Source: Ferrovaceae bacterium
Lineage (GTDB): Bacteria > Pseudomonadota > Gammaproteobacteria > Burkholderiales > Ferrovaceae
Assembly: GCA_027449685.1 (NCBI GenBank)
Contig: DAIDLC010000006.1
Location: 55,481-119,480, forward strand
DNA: 64,000 nt
Direction: 5' to 3'
The notes under the pieces: model-generated
The model's database searches: none
Told to the model about the DNA's origin: nothing
Seen by the model: only the letters and a program-made list of their open reading frames with translations
Translations under genes and position numbers: made by a program
Part shown: positions 26,522 through 35,965 of the stretch, one piece after another
Layout of the letters: each line of letters starts with the position of its first letter
Position numbering within the stretch: the stretch's first letter is position 1

Positions 26522-27283
26522 ATGCCACATCCATTATTTGAGGCTTGTGTACTGCAGTCGAAGCGCGTCGAAAGCAGTGAAGATTTCAAGAACTTGATCC
26601 GCAGCAACGTGCGGCTAATGGTCCCTCACGAAGCCTTCGTCTGTGGTTGCGGCGCGTTGCATGCCCTGGGAATTACCGTCGATTATCTGATCCCCGTGGA
26701 TTTTCCCGGCGGGTATTTGCAGGAAATACGCAATGCTTCGGGACATATCGATACCCCTGTAGTGCGCTACTGGTACGAAAACCGGACGCCGGTATTCGTG
26801 GATCCCAGTTATTCCTCGATCGAGGTGCAACCCCCTTGGCTGGAGCGTTTTCATCAATTCGGGTTGCGTAACCTGGCTTCGGATGGTTTTGTGGATCAGA
26901 CGCGGGGCATTGCCACCTATTTCAGTTTCCATAATCTTCCCGCGATCGACACCACGGCTTTGACCAGCCTGTTTGCACACCTGACACCACTCCTGCACCA
27001 AACCTTCGTGCAGGTAGTCTCCAATCATCGTTTACACCAGGGCATGAAACCAGATTTCATGCACATTCTGTCAGCGCGGGATATGGAAATCGTGATGTTG
27101 ATCTGCCAGGGTAAAAGCAACGAGGAGATTGCAAAATCCTTGAGCCTGGCGGTCAGCACCATCAAGAACAAGGTGAGTTTGATTCTGGAAAAAACCGGGT
27201 GTGCCAATCGCGCAGGTTTGGCCGCCGAAATGGGACGCCAGTCGCGCAAAGGAAAATTCGCCCTCGAGCCTATCATCCTGTAA
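26522..27283 (+). CDS. LuxR-family regulator, EpsA-like
   Basis: The 253-residue protein has an N-terminal sensor-like region (about 10-165, including LMVPHEAFVCGCGALHALG) and a C-terminal LuxR-type helix-turn-helix (about 185-240: LSARDMEIVMLICQGKSNEEIAKSL, then AVSTIKNKVSLILEKTG). The N-terminal pattern resembles EpsA, the regulator tied to XrtB/PEP-CTERM exopolysaccharide clusters in betaproteobacteria, but no polysaccharide genes are nearby. There is no receiver domain and no clear acyl-homoserine-lactone pocket. It is monocistronic and converges on the oxidoreductase gene. Confidence 0.7.
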   Translation: MPHPLFEACVLQSKRVESSEDFKNLIRSNVRLMVPHEAFVCGCGALHALGITVDYLIPVDFPGGYLQEIRNASGHIDTPVVRYWYENRTPVFVDPSYSSIEVQPPWLERFHQFGLRNLASDGFVDQTRGIATYFSFHNLPAIDTTALTSLFAHLTPLLHQTFVQVVSNHRLHQGMKPDFMHILSARDMEIVMLICQGKSNEEIAKSLSLAVSTIKNKVSLILEKTGCANRAGLAAEMGRQSRKGKFALEPIIL

Positions 27284-27428
27284 CGGCCTTTCTGCCGGCG
27301 ATCCAACCTGAGGCCGACTATGGAGCACGAACCTCGAGTCGGTTATCCGGTAACGGTTTTCCCGCAAAGCTCGCACGCTTCACGGGGCACATCCCAGCGC
27401 GGCAGCGGCAGGACGTGCCACAAGAGCC

Positions 27429-28433
27429 TCAAATATCCAGGCAGATTTTGCCCAGATGCTGGTTGGACTCCTGAAAACGAAAGGCTTCCACGATCTGTTC
27501 CAGGGGAAAGTGGCGGGAGATGACGGGGCGCATGGAATTGGCGTTCAGTGCCCGGATCATGTCCAGTTGATGCTGCCGGCTCCCCACCAAAACCCCTTGT
27601 AATCGCAGTTGGCGCACAATGGCCGTGAGCACGGACAGGGAGCCTTCCAGGCCGGTCAGGATGCCAATGATGGACACATGGCCGCCAATGCGCGCGGCAA
27701 TCATGGCTTGCTCCAAAGTTTTCGGCCCCCCCACTTCGATGACATGATCCACTCCGCGGCCATGGGTCAAGTCACGGACGATTTCACCCCACTGGGGGTG
27801 CTCCCGGTAATTGATGACATGATCAGCGCCCAGGGTTTTGAGCTGCTCCAGCTTGGCAGCTGTGGAGGAAGTGGCGATGACGGTAGCACCAGCCATCTTG
27901 GCAAATTGCAGGGCAAAAATGGAAACGCCACCGGTGCCTTGCACCAGTACGGTGTCTCCGGGTTTGAGTGCATCGTCAGACATGAGGGCGCGCCAGGCCG
28001 TCAACCCGGCTGTCGTCAGGGTAGCTGCTTCGGCATGGGTGTAGTCCCTGGGAGCGTGCGTGAAGGCTGCCGCCGGCATCGTCACGATTTCCCGGGCAAA
28101 GCCATCCACGCCGTCTCCGGGAACCGAAGAAAAATCACAGACTTCCGGCTTGCCGTCCACCCAGCCCTGAAAAAACAGGCTGACCACATGATCCCCCACA
28201 GCGAATCCGGTGACATCCTTGCCTACGGCCGTGACTTCACCAGCGCCATCAGACAGGGGAATACGCGTTTCCTTCGGTCCCCACATACCACTGACTACGG
28301 CATAATCATGGTAGTTGAGCGAACTGGCCCGGATGCGTACGCTGATTTCGCCGGCCTGTGGTGATCTGGGTTCCAGATGGCCCAGTGTGACGCGATCAAA
28401 ACCCCCTTCGGGTTGAACATAAATGACTTTCAT
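27429..28433 (-). CDS. Zinc-independent alcohol dehydrogenase/quinone oxidoreductase (MDR)
   Basis: This 334-residue medium-chain dehydrogenase/reductase has a GroES-like N-terminal domain (SLNYHDYAVVSG) and a Rossmann domain with VLVQGTGGVSIFALQFAKMAGA. Cys/His ligands for the catalytic zinc are not evident, placing it with the quinone-oxidoreductase-like group. NADPH is the probable cofactor; the substrate is unknown. It is divergent from phhB, 48 bases apart. Confidence 0.85.
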   Translation of the reverse strand: MKVIYVQPEGGFDRVTLGHLEPRSPQAGEISVRIRASSLNYHDYAVVSGMWGPKETRIPLSDGAGEVTAVGKDVTGFAVGDHVVSLFFQGWVDGKPEVCDFSSVPGDGVDGFAREIVTMPAAAFTHAPRDYTHAEAATLTTAGLTAWRALMSDDALKPGDTVLVQGTGGVSIFALQFAKMAGATVIATSSTAAKLEQLKTLGADHVINYREHPQWGEIVRDLTHGRGVDHVIEVGGPKTLEQAMIAARIGGHVSIIGILTGLEGSLSVLTAIVRQLRLQGVLVGSRQHQLDMIRALNANSMRPVISRHFPLEQIVEAFRFQESNQHLGKICLDI

Positions 28434-28481
28434 GCAAACTCCTTAATTAGCGATCGATGAATTCAAAACGGAGACAAGCCA

Positions 28482-28745
28482 ATGAACGATTCCCCATGGC
28501 AATTGGAAGGATGGATACGATGCGATCAAGTGATCACTCGGACCTTCAAATTTGATGACTACTATCAGACTATGGCTTTTGCCAATGCGGTGGCTTGGCT
28601 ATCTCACCGCGCAGACCACCATCCCTTGATGCGAGTTGGCTACGATACCTGCCAAGTGGAATATACCACGCATCATGCGGGAGGCTTGACGGAAAAGGAC
28701 TACGCTTGTGCGGCCAGGGTCAACGCCCTGTTGACGCCACTGTGA
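28482..28745 (+). CDS. phhB: Pterin-4a-carbinolamine dehydratase
   Basis: The 87-residue protein matches the PCD/DCoH family: WQLEGWIRCDQVITRTFKF, the active-site HRADHHPLMRVGYD, and a C-terminal TTHHAGGLTEKDYACAARVN. It dehydrates 4a-hydroxytetrahydropterin, usually for phenylalanine hydroxylase. No phhA is visible, so a role with molybdopterin or another pterin is possible. GGAG lies nine bases before the ATG. Confidence 0.88.
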   Translation: MNDSPWQLEGWIRCDQVITRTFKFDDYYQTMAFANAVAWLSHRADHHPLMRVGYDTCQVEYTTHHAGGLTEKDYACAARVNALLTPL

Positions 28746-28827
28746 GCCTATTACCGCCTCAGGTGCGTGCAGGGCGCTGCAATCGCTTGCTACTGTGACT
28801 GTTTTTTGACGAAGGAGGTAACCTTTG

Positions 28828-29271
28828 ATGAGCACGATGGAAACTTCGGGTTGGACGGGCACCCGTAAGGGTATGCCCCAGATAGGGGCCGTGGCGCAAC
28901 GATCCAAAACCATGACGCCACAGGACATCGCCTTGTTCACCCAGATCACTGGAGATCGCAATCCGCTGCACTACGACGAGGCAGCGGCCCGGCGCTCCCT
29001 CTTTGGCGGTTTGATCGTTCAGGGGGGGGTAACCACGGGCATTCTCAATGCGCTGGTGGCAGAAGATCTGCCAGGACCTGGTACGGTCTTTTTGGCGATG
29101 GAATTGAAATTTTTGAAGGCGGTATACGTGGATGACACGATTACGGGGCGTGTGGAACTGACGCAGGTGCGTGCTGACAAACCGATCTGTACCCTGACGG
29201 TGCAGATTCACAACCAGAAAGGAGAGTTATGCGTGAGTGGCCAGGCCACCACGTATACGGCCGCGCTGTGA
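28828..29271 (+). CDS. MaoC-like (R)-hydratase/dehydratase
   Basis: The 147-residue single hot-dog-fold protein has the hydratase motif ITGDRNPLHYDEAAA, with the catalytic Asp and His, and then SLFGGLIVQGGVTTGIL. It is probably an (R)-specific enoyl-CoA hydratase. The start is placed at ATG 28828, behind a strong AAGGAGG (28812-28818). It is co-directional with phhB, 82 bases upstream. Confidence 0.88.
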   Translation: MSTMETSGWTGTRKGMPQIGAVAQRSKTMTPQDIALFTQITGDRNPLHYDEAAARRSLFGGLIVQGGVTTGILNALVAEDLPGPGTVFLAMELKFLKAVYVDDTITGRVELTQVRADKPICTLTVQIHNQKGELCVSGQATTYTAAL

Positions 29272-29369
29272 TCAGTTAGGCTGATCTGGGTGGCCTGGTG
29301 CCCTGGGGTGCGGTTACCTCCCGGCATTCATGTTAAACTTGAACGTCTTTTTCATCCGTCGCTTTGACC

Positions 29370-31304
29370 ATGCTGGATAAATTCAGAGATCTCTCCAAAA
29401 CCTGGGTAGCCAAGGCCTTACTGGTCTTCATCACCATCCCCTTTGCGCTGTTTGGCATCGAGTACTATTTCCGGCAAAGCGGCGGGTCGGATGCGGTGGC
29501 CAGTGTGGACGGCTACATGGTCAGTCAGGCCCAGTTTTCGGAAAGCCTGCGCAACCAGCTGGATCGCGCACGCTCTGGCGCTACCCCCGGTTCCGCACTG
29601 GATACGGCTGCGCTGGATTCCCCGGAAATGCGCTACGAAGCGCTCAACGCCCTCATCAATCGCTACTTGCTCACCCACTATGCGGATCAGCACCATCTGG
29701 TGGTTCCTGATGCCACGTTGGTGAAGGAAATTGGCCAGATTCAGGCGTTTCAGGAGAAGGGATCCTTCTCCCAAAAGCGCTACGAGCAAATTCTTGCGGC
29801 TCAGGGAATGACCCCTGCGGTGTTTGAATCCCGCTTGCGCGATGATCTCAAAATTCAGCTGCAACAAGAAACACTCTCGGGAACTCAGTGGACCCCTCAA
29901 GTTTCGGTAGACGCCTATCTCAAACTGAATAACCAGCAACGGGAAATATCGGTCGCCCTCATCGAGGCCAGTAACTACCTCAATCAGGTCAAGGTAACGG
30001 ACGAACAGGTAAAGGCGTTCTACGACAAAAACATCGCTTTCTTCCAGAATCCTGAACGAGTCAAGCTTCAGTATCTGGTGTATTCTGCCAATGACTTGAT
30101 GCAGCACGTCAACGTGACCGCAGACATGGTGCGCAAGGCCTATGAAGACCCCGCCAACCAGGCCCGCTGGAAAGGCACGGAAACCCGCCGTGCCAGTCAC
30201 ATTCTGCTGGCCGTTGCTCCCAATGCGGATGCGGCCCAGCGCAAGGCGGCCCAGGACAGGGCGCTGCAATTATTGCAACAACTCAAAGCCCATCCTGAAC
30301 AATTTGCGGCGTTGGCCAAGGCCAATTCCCAGGACCCGGGTTCGGCCCCTCTGGGGGGGGACCTGGGCTATTTCGGGCATGGCGCCATGACCCCGCCCTT
30401 CGATGCGGCTGTGTTTGCCATGCAACAGGGGGAAATCAAGGGCCCGGTGGAGACCTCCTTTGGTTACCATCTCATCCTGGTCACGGATATCCGCCCAGGA
30501 AAAACCCTTACTCTGGCCGAAGCCACGCCGCAACTTACTGAAGAACTGCGTAAACAGCTGGCGGCGCAGCGCTTTGCCGAAGGGGCCGAAAATTTCAGCA
30601 ACCTGGTGTACGAACAATCCAACAGTCTGGAGCCGGCCGCCAAGTCTTTGCAATTGACACTGGCTAGCACTGACTGGTTGGTCCGAGGTACCCCGTCGGG
30701 CAATCCACTACTGGATCAGCCCAAGTTCCGCCAGGCGGTATTTACGCCCGAAGTCTTGACGCAAGGGCGCAACACGACAGCCGTCGAGGTGCAACCCAAC
30801 GTGCTGGTGGCAGCGCGTGTGGTGGCGCATGAAGCAGCCTCCACGCGTTCTTTGGCGGATGTGGCCGGAGCCATCAAGCAGCAACTGCAACAGCAAGAGG
30901 CGGCCCATCTGGCGGCTGCGGCGGGTAGTGCGGCGCTGGCCGCTCTGAAGGCCGGCAAGCCGGTGGAGCAACCCCATCTGGTCTGGTCTGCTCCGCATTT
31001 GGTTACTCGGCAACAGGCAGGTGCGGCAGGAGTTCCGGCTGAAGCCGTAAAACCGGCCTTTGCCCTGGCACCCGCTGCTTTGCCGCTCTATGCTGCAGCC
31101 TCCTTGGCCAATGGCAACGAAGCGCTGATACGGGTCAGTCAAATCACTGCTGGGGCTACCGATGATCCCCGGGCGCGTAGCCAAACCGAAACAGGGCTTT
31201 CACAGGCCTATGGCGATGAGGTGATGTCCGCCTATATGGCAGGAATCCGCCAGGGCGCCGAGGTCAAGCTTCTCAACAAAGCGGCCCTGGAGGTGAAAAA
31301 GTAG
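29370..31304 (+). CDS. ppiD: PpiD-like periplasmic folding chaperone
   Basis: The 644-residue protein is anchored by one N-terminal membrane segment (ALLVFITIPFALFGIEYYF). A SurA_N-like region and one parvulin-type rotamase domain follow (ETRRASHILLAV, DPGSAPLGGDLGYFGHGAM, FGYHLILVTD). It helps outer-membrane and exported proteins fold at the Sec exit. The start is at ATG 29370. It ends five bases before the convergent fabI stop. Confidence 0.93.
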   Translation: MLDKFRDLSKTWVAKALLVFITIPFALFGIEYYFRQSGGSDAVASVDGYMVSQAQFSESLRNQLDRARSGATPGSALDTAALDSPEMRYEALNALINRYLLTHYADQHHLVVPDATLVKEIGQIQAFQEKGSFSQKRYEQILAAQGMTPAVFESRLRDDLKIQLQQETLSGTQWTPQVSVDAYLKLNNQQREISVALIEASNYLNQVKVTDEQVKAFYDKNIAFFQNPERVKLQYLVYSANDLMQHVNVTADMVRKAYEDPANQARWKGTETRRASHILLAVAPNADAAQRKAAQDRALQLLQQLKAHPEQFAALAKANSQDPGSAPLGGDLGYFGHGAMTPPFDAAVFAMQQGEIKGPVETSFGYHLILVTDIRPGKTLTLAEATPQLTEELRKQLAAQRFAEGAENFSNLVYEQSNSLEPAAKSLQLTLASTDWLVRGTPSGNPLLDQPKFRQAVFTPEVLTQGRNTTAVEVQPNVLVAARVVAHEAASTRSLADVAGAIKQQLQQQEAAHLAAAAGSAALAALKAGKPVEQPHLVWSAPHLVTRQQAGAAGVPAEAVKPAFALAPAALPLYAAASLANGNEALIRVSQITAGATDDPRARSQTETGLSQAYGDEVMSAYMAGIRQGAEVKLLNKAALEVKK

Positions 31305-31309
31305 AGATT

Positions 31310-32095
31310 TTAGGCCGTCAGGCCGGCTACCGTACTGGAAAATCCGGAATCCACATGAACGATTTCGCCTGTTATTCCAGAGGCCAGATCACTGCACAGG
31401 AAAGCGGCCACGTTGCCCACCTCGTCGATGGTGACATTACGTCGCAGCGGTGCAGTCCCCTCCACATAGTTGAGAATTTTTCCGAAATCGCCAATACCGG
31501 CAGCGGCCAGGGTTTTGATGGGGCCTGCCGAGATGGCGTTGACCCGAATGCCTCGCGGCCCCAGACTATGGGCCATGTAGCGTACGCTGGCTTCGAGACT
31601 GGCTTTGGCCAATCCCATGACGTTGTAATTGGTGACCGATTTCTCGGCTCCCACATACGACATGGTGACCAGAGCGGCGTTGCGCCCTTCCATCATGGGA
31701 TAGCCGGCCTTGGCCAAGGCCGAAAAGCTGTAAGAACTCACGTCATGGGCAATGCGAAAGGCTTCGCGCGTCACCACATCCAGATATTCTCCGGAAAGGG
31801 CCTCGCGGGGGGCAAAGGCAATGGAATGAACGATGCCATCCAGACCGCTCCAGGCACGCCCCAGGTCGTCAAACAATGCCGTTACTTCCTGATCGTTCGC
31901 CACATCGCAGGGCAATACCAGAGACACACCCAATTCTGCAGCCAGCTTTTCTACCCGGGTGCGTACGGCTTCCCCCTGATAGGTGATGGCCAGCTGAGCG
32001 CCTTCGCGCAACATGGCCCGGGCAATTCCCCAGGCTATGGATCGATTGCTCAGCAAGCCGGTGACGAGAATGTGTTTGTTTGACAAGAATCCCAT
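31310..32095 (-). CDS. fabI: Enoyl-[acyl-carrier-protein] reductase (NADH)
   Basis: FabI performs the last reduction of each fatty-acid elongation cycle. The 261-residue product starts [20 protein letters not shown], behind GAAGGAGAGC; the frame continues upstream but that part lies in the divergent yejA region. The catalytic Tyr-x6-Lys reads YNVMGLAK within [18 protein letters not shown], and [15 protein letters not shown] matches the family substrate loop. Its start lies only 16 bases from the divergent peptide-transporter operon. Confidence 0.96.
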   Translation of the reverse strand: MGFLSNKHILVTGLLSNRSIAWGIARAMLREGAQLAITYQGEAVRTRVEKLAAELGVSLVLPCDVANDQEVTALFDDLGRAWSGLDGIVHSIAFAPREALSGEYLDVVTREAFRIAHDVSSYSFSALAKAGYPMMEGRNAALVTMSYVGAEKSVTNYNVMGLAKASLEASVRYMAHSLGPRGIRVNAISAGPIKTLAAAGIGDFGKILNYVEGTAPLRRNVTIDEVGNVAAFLCSDLASGITGEIVHVDSGFSSTVAGLTA

Positions 32096-32111
32096 ACGCT
32101 CTCCTTCAAAG

Positions 32112-33941
32112 ATGCCCGGTATGATAAACCATCTGAGCCCATTACTTGTATTTCTCTTGATCATCGGCGGCTTTTTCACCGAGCCGTCGCTGGCAGGTCC
32201 GAGCCATCCGGGGGATGAAGCGCAGTCTGTTCCGGCACTCAAAGTCCTGCATCTGGATATGTCGGCACCAGAAACCGGCTTCGATCCGGTTCTTACCTCA
32301 GACCTGAATACCGCAGCCATCGAACAGCAATTATTCGAGTCCTTGCTGACCTACGATTACCTCGCACGTCCGGTGCGTCTGGTTCCACGCCTGGCGGCAG
32401 CCATGCCAGAAATCACGCAGCACGGCAGGCAATGGCTGTTTCATCTCAAATCGGGCGTGTACTTTGCGCCCGATCCCGTGTTCAAAGGGGTTAAACGCGA
32501 AGTCACGGCCCGGGATGTGGTGTTTACCCTGATGCGTTTCATGGATCCCAAAAATCGTTCACCCTACCGCTTCTTGCTGGAGGGAAAAATTGTCGGGCTC
32601 GACGAACTGGCCAGGCAAGCGCAATCAACCGGGCATTTTGATTATGACGCCAATGTGGCTGGTCTGCAGATCGTGGATCGCTATACGTTGCTCGTTCGCC
32701 TGAAGACCACCGATTACAATTTTGGTCACGCCATGGCCCAACCCATGATGGGCATTGTGGCCCGTGAAGTGATACAGGCCTATGCCGGAGATACGGCCTC
32801 GCATCCGGTGGGAACCGGACCTTATCGTTTGGCGCGCTGGATTCGCTCGGCGCATATCGTGCTGGCACGCAATCCCAACTATCGCCATGAACAGTGGGCT
32901 TTCAAGGCTGGCGCCGATCCCCAGGATCAGGCCATCGTAAAAGCCATGCAGGGCAAGACGATTCCGCAGATCGATCAGGTGGATATACAGATCGTGGAAG
33001 AGCCGCAATCGGCCTGGCTTAGTTTCGGCAAAGGGGAACTGGACGTGTTGGGACTGTCGGGCCAGTTTGCACCACTGGCTCTGGATGGTGATCATCTGAA
33101 ACCTGCCTTGGCCCGACAGGGAATCCAGCTGGCGCGCATGAGTGATCCTTCCATCGCCTACTATTTCATCAACCAGCAGGATCCTGTGCTGGGTGGGATG
33201 ACCCCCGAAAAAATTGGTTTGCGGCGGGCTTTGCTCATGGCACAAAATGATACCGAGATGATTCAGGTCATGCACAAGGGTCAGGCCTTACGTGCCACCT
33301 ATCCCATTCCTCCCGGCGTGGCGGGTGCCGATCCTGCCTATGTGAGCCTGCTGGATTACAATCCGCCGCTGGCCAACCTGTTGCTGGATCGACTAGGCTA
33401 TCGCCGTGGGACCGATGGTTATCGGCGCCAGCCGGATGGTTCTCCACTGGTGGTTCGCTATACCACCAGCCTGTCTTCCCAGGACCGGGAGCTGGATGAG
33501 ATGATGAAGAAAGCCCTGGACCGTTTGGCGATCCGTTTTGCCAGTGAAAAACTGAAATTTCCAGAAATTCTCAAGGCAGAACGTCAATGCCAAATCCAGT
33601 TTCGTTTGTCGGCCTGGATTGCCGATTATCCTGATGGGGATAATTTCATGCAGCTCTGGTATGGACCCCATACGCATGAAAACAATGCCTCCTGCTATCA
33701 GGACCCGCAGTGGGACCGGTTGTATGAAAAAACCCTGGACCTTCCGGACGGACCAGCACGTTCTGCGCTCTATCATCAATTGGCGCGCTTGCTGGAAATT
33801 AACGGGGTGACTAAAATCAGCACCACACACATACGTAATGTGCTCTTCCAGCCTTGGGTAGTAGGTTTCAAACCGCATCCCATCCTGCCTTCCGTGTGGT
33901 CCTATATGGATTTGAAACCTGCATCCAGTGGCACACCATGA
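32112..33941 (+). CDS. yejA: Peptide ABC transporter substrate-binding protein (YejA-like)
   Basis: This SBP_bac_5 protein has about 609 residues and a signal peptide ([23 protein letters not shown]), so it is periplasmic. The family pattern includes [35 protein letters not shown] and [11 protein letters not shown]. The start is tentative: ATG at 32112 or 32121, both with weak ribosome sites; upstream in-frame codons fall in fabI. The stop overlaps the permease start (ATGA). It heads a yejABEF operon, a system that imports peptides such as microcin C. Confidence 0.9.
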   Translation: MPGMINHLSPLLVFLLIIGGFFTEPSLAGPSHPGDEAQSVPALKVLHLDMSAPETGFDPVLTSDLNTAAIEQQLFESLLTYDYLARPVRLVPRLAAAMPEITQHGRQWLFHLKSGVYFAPDPVFKGVKREVTARDVVFTLMRFMDPKNRSPYRFLLEGKIVGLDELARQAQSTGHFDYDANVAGLQIVDRYTLLVRLKTTDYNFGHAMAQPMMGIVAREVIQAYAGDTASHPVGTGPYRLARWIRSAHIVLARNPNYRHEQWAFKAGADPQDQAIVKAMQGKTIPQIDQVDIQIVEEPQSAWLSFGKGELDVLGLSGQFAPLALDGDHLKPALARQGIQLARMSDPSIAYYFINQQDPVLGGMTPEKIGLRRALLMAQNDTEMIQVMHKGQALRATYPIPPGVAGADPAYVSLLDYNPPLANLLLDRLGYRRGTDGYRRQPDGSPLVVRYTTSLSSQDRELDEMMKKALDRLAIRFASEKLKFPEILKAERQCQIQFRLSAWIADYPDGDNFMQLWYGPHTHENNASCYQDPQWDRLYEKTLDLPDGPARSALYHQLARLLEINGVTKISTTHIRNVLFQPWVVGFKPHPILPSVWSYMDLKPASSGTP

Positions 33942-34882
33942 ACCTCTCTGCCTTTTTGATTCGACGCTTGTGGCAAATGATTCCTACCCTGCTGGGGGTG
34001 GTTTTGCTGGTATTCGTCCTGTTTAACTGGGTGGGCGGTGATCCGGCCTATTTACTGGCGGGCAAAATGGCCGGCCCGCAAGCGCTGGCCAATATCCGCC
34101 ATCAACTGGGAACGGACCTGCCCTTGTGGCAGCAGCTGCTGGTCTTCATCCAACAGATCCTCACTCTGGATTTTGGCAACAGTTGGGCCACACAAGAACC
34201 CATTGCACAGATTTTTCGAACCCGTCTGGGGCCATCCCTCACCCTGCTGATCCCCATGATGCTGCTAGAAACCTTGCTGGCCGTCTGCATTGCCCTGCTG
34301 GTGGCGGCTTTTCGCGGAAGCTGGCTGGATCGCTCACTCATGGTGGTCAGTACCGTCCTGATGTCCATCAGCCTGCTGGTGTACATTATCGTGGGTCAGT
34401 ATGTTCTGGCCTTTTTGTGGGGATGGTTTCCGGTGAAGGGGTGGAGCGATCACTGGGCGCATAATCTGACTACCTATGCCGTCTTGCCGATTCTGATGGG
34501 TCTGATGGTGAGTGTTGCCCCTTCGGTTCGGCTGTATCGCACCTTCATTCTGGATGAGATCAATCAGGATTATGTGCGCACGGCACGCGCCAGGGGTTTG
34601 AGCGAGTCCCGGGTGCTGCTGGTGCATGTGCTGCGCAATGCGGCCATTCCCATTGTGACCAATGTACTCATGGGCCTGCCCGGACTGCTGACGGGCGCCT
34701 TTTTGCTGGAACGTTTTTTTGCCATTCCCGGCATTGGTCGGGAAATCATCCTGGCTGTGGAACGCAGCGATTTTCCCCTCATCAAGGCGGCAACCATCGG
34801 CGTGGCTGTGGCGACGTTGCTCACCAACCTGTTGGGGGATCTGCTCTACCGCTGGCTGGATCCCCGCGTGCATCTGGACTGA
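33938..34882 (+). CDS. yejB: Peptide ABC transporter permease (YejB-like)
   Basis: The 314-residue inner-membrane permease of the OppB type has an N-terminal SAFLIRRLWQMIPTLLGVVL membrane anchor, about six hydrophobic segments and an EAA-loop stretch (VRTARARGLSESRVLLVHVL). It starts within the yejA stop (ATGA overlap at 33938) and ends three bases before yejE. Confidence 0.93.
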   Translation: MNLSAFLIRRLWQMIPTLLGVVLLVFVLFNWVGGDPAYLLAGKMAGPQALANIRHQLGTDLPLWQQLLVFIQQILTLDFGNSWATQEPIAQIFRTRLGPSLTLLIPMMLLETLLAVCIALLVAAFRGSWLDRSLMVVSTVLMSISLLVYIIVGQYVLAFLWGWFPVKGWSDHWAHNLTTYAVLPILMGLMVSVAPSVRLYRTFILDEINQDYVRTARARGLSESRVLLVHVLRNAAIPIVTNVLMGLPGLLTGAFLLERFFAIPGIGREIILAVERSDFPLIKAATIGVAVATLLTNLLGDLLYRWLDPRVHLD

Positions 34883-34885
34883 ACC

Positions 34886-35965
34886 ATGGGAGCATCAAAC
34901 CCTGATCTCGCCACACCGTCGTCTGCCAACCCGCCCCGGGAGGAAGAGTATTCAGCGGGCCTGTGGACTCTGGCCTGGCGGCGTTTGCGGGCGGATGGGG
35001 TGGGCCTGATTTCCCTGGGGGTGGTGGGCGCTTATGTCCTGCTGGCGTTGCTGGCCGGATTGGGATGGGTGGCGCCGCACTGGAGTGCCGAAGTGGGAAC
35101 GCATTACGCGCCGCCAAGCTGGATGGGCACCTCTGCGCGCGAGCCGGATTTTGCCACCGCACCTCAGCCCGTCTGGCCTGGAAGCGTGGACCTGTATGGT
35201 TTGCAAGATCCTCTGGCAGATCTTTTGGCCAGGATACACACCGAGCCAGGCGCTTCGCTGGTCCTGATCGAAGCCCCGCGACGCACCACGCTCCCCTTGG
35301 GAGCCGACAAATGGGGCCATGATGTGTTGGCCAAAACCATCCAGGGCGGGGCTACTTCGCTTCAAGTAGGGCTGTTTTCCGCCGTGTTGGCCACGGTACT
35401 GGGGACCTTGATGGGGGCCCTGGCTGGGTATTGGGGGGGCAAGGTGGATGACGCATTCAATTGGCTGTACGGTGTTTTGACGGCCGTCCCCTATTTGTTA
35501 CTGGTGTTTGCCATTGCGGCCGTATTGCACCAAAAGGGAACCAGCACCCTGATTCTCATTCTGGGGCTGACCGGTTGGACGGGTGTGTTTCGCCTGATGC
35601 GCTCCGAGTATCTCAAGCATAAGTCACGGGAATATGTGTTGGCAGCAGGTGCTTTGGGGGCCAGTCACTGGCGTCGCATGTTCCTGCACATCTTGCCCAA
35701 TACGAGCCATGTCATATTGGTCCAGCTATCCCAAAACGTGGTGGGCTTTATCAAGTCAGAGGTGATTTTGAGCTTCCTGGGATTTGGCGTACCTGTGGAT
35801 GCGGTCTCCTGGGGCAGTATGCTCAACGAGGCCCAAAACGAACTGATATTGGGTAAATGGTGGCAATTGGCTGCTGCCGGAGTGGCCATGGCTGTTTTGG
35901 TGACGGCCTTCAGTCTGCTCACCGATGCCTTGCGCGACGCCCTCGACCCCAGGCTCAAGTCATGA
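34886..35965 (+). CDS. yejE: Peptide ABC transporter permease (YejE-like)
   Basis: The 359-residue OppC-type permease has a first membrane segment near 45-65, then a periplasmic insert of about 100 residues (including DPLADLLARIHTEPGASL) before LGADKWGHDVLAKTI. The remaining segments and the EAA loop (EYVLAAGALGASHWRRMFLHI) follow. The insert makes it longer than DppC/OppC, which is characteristic of YejE. The stop overlaps the ATPase start by four bases. Confidence 0.93.
   Translation: MGASNPDLATPSSANPPREEEYSAGLWTLAWRRLRADGVGLISLGVVGAYVLLALLAGLGWVAPHWSAEVGTHYAPPSWMGTSAREPDFATAPQPVWPGSVDLYGLQDPLADLLARIHTEPGASLVLIEAPRRTTLPLGADKWGHDVLAKTIQGGATSLQVGLFSAVLATVLGTLMGALAGYWGGKVDDAFNWLYGVLTAVPYLLLVFAIAAVLHQKGTSTLILILGLTGWTGVFRLMRSEYLKHKSREYVLAAGALGASHWRRMFLHILPNTSHVILVQLSQNVVGFIKSEVILSFLGFGVPVDAVSWGSMLNEAQNELILGKWWQLAAAGVAMAVLVTAFSLLTDALRDALDPRLKS

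Noticed and set aside
29418..30269. 283-residue leftward open frame
   Set aside because: It is antisense to ppiD and has no recognisable domain.
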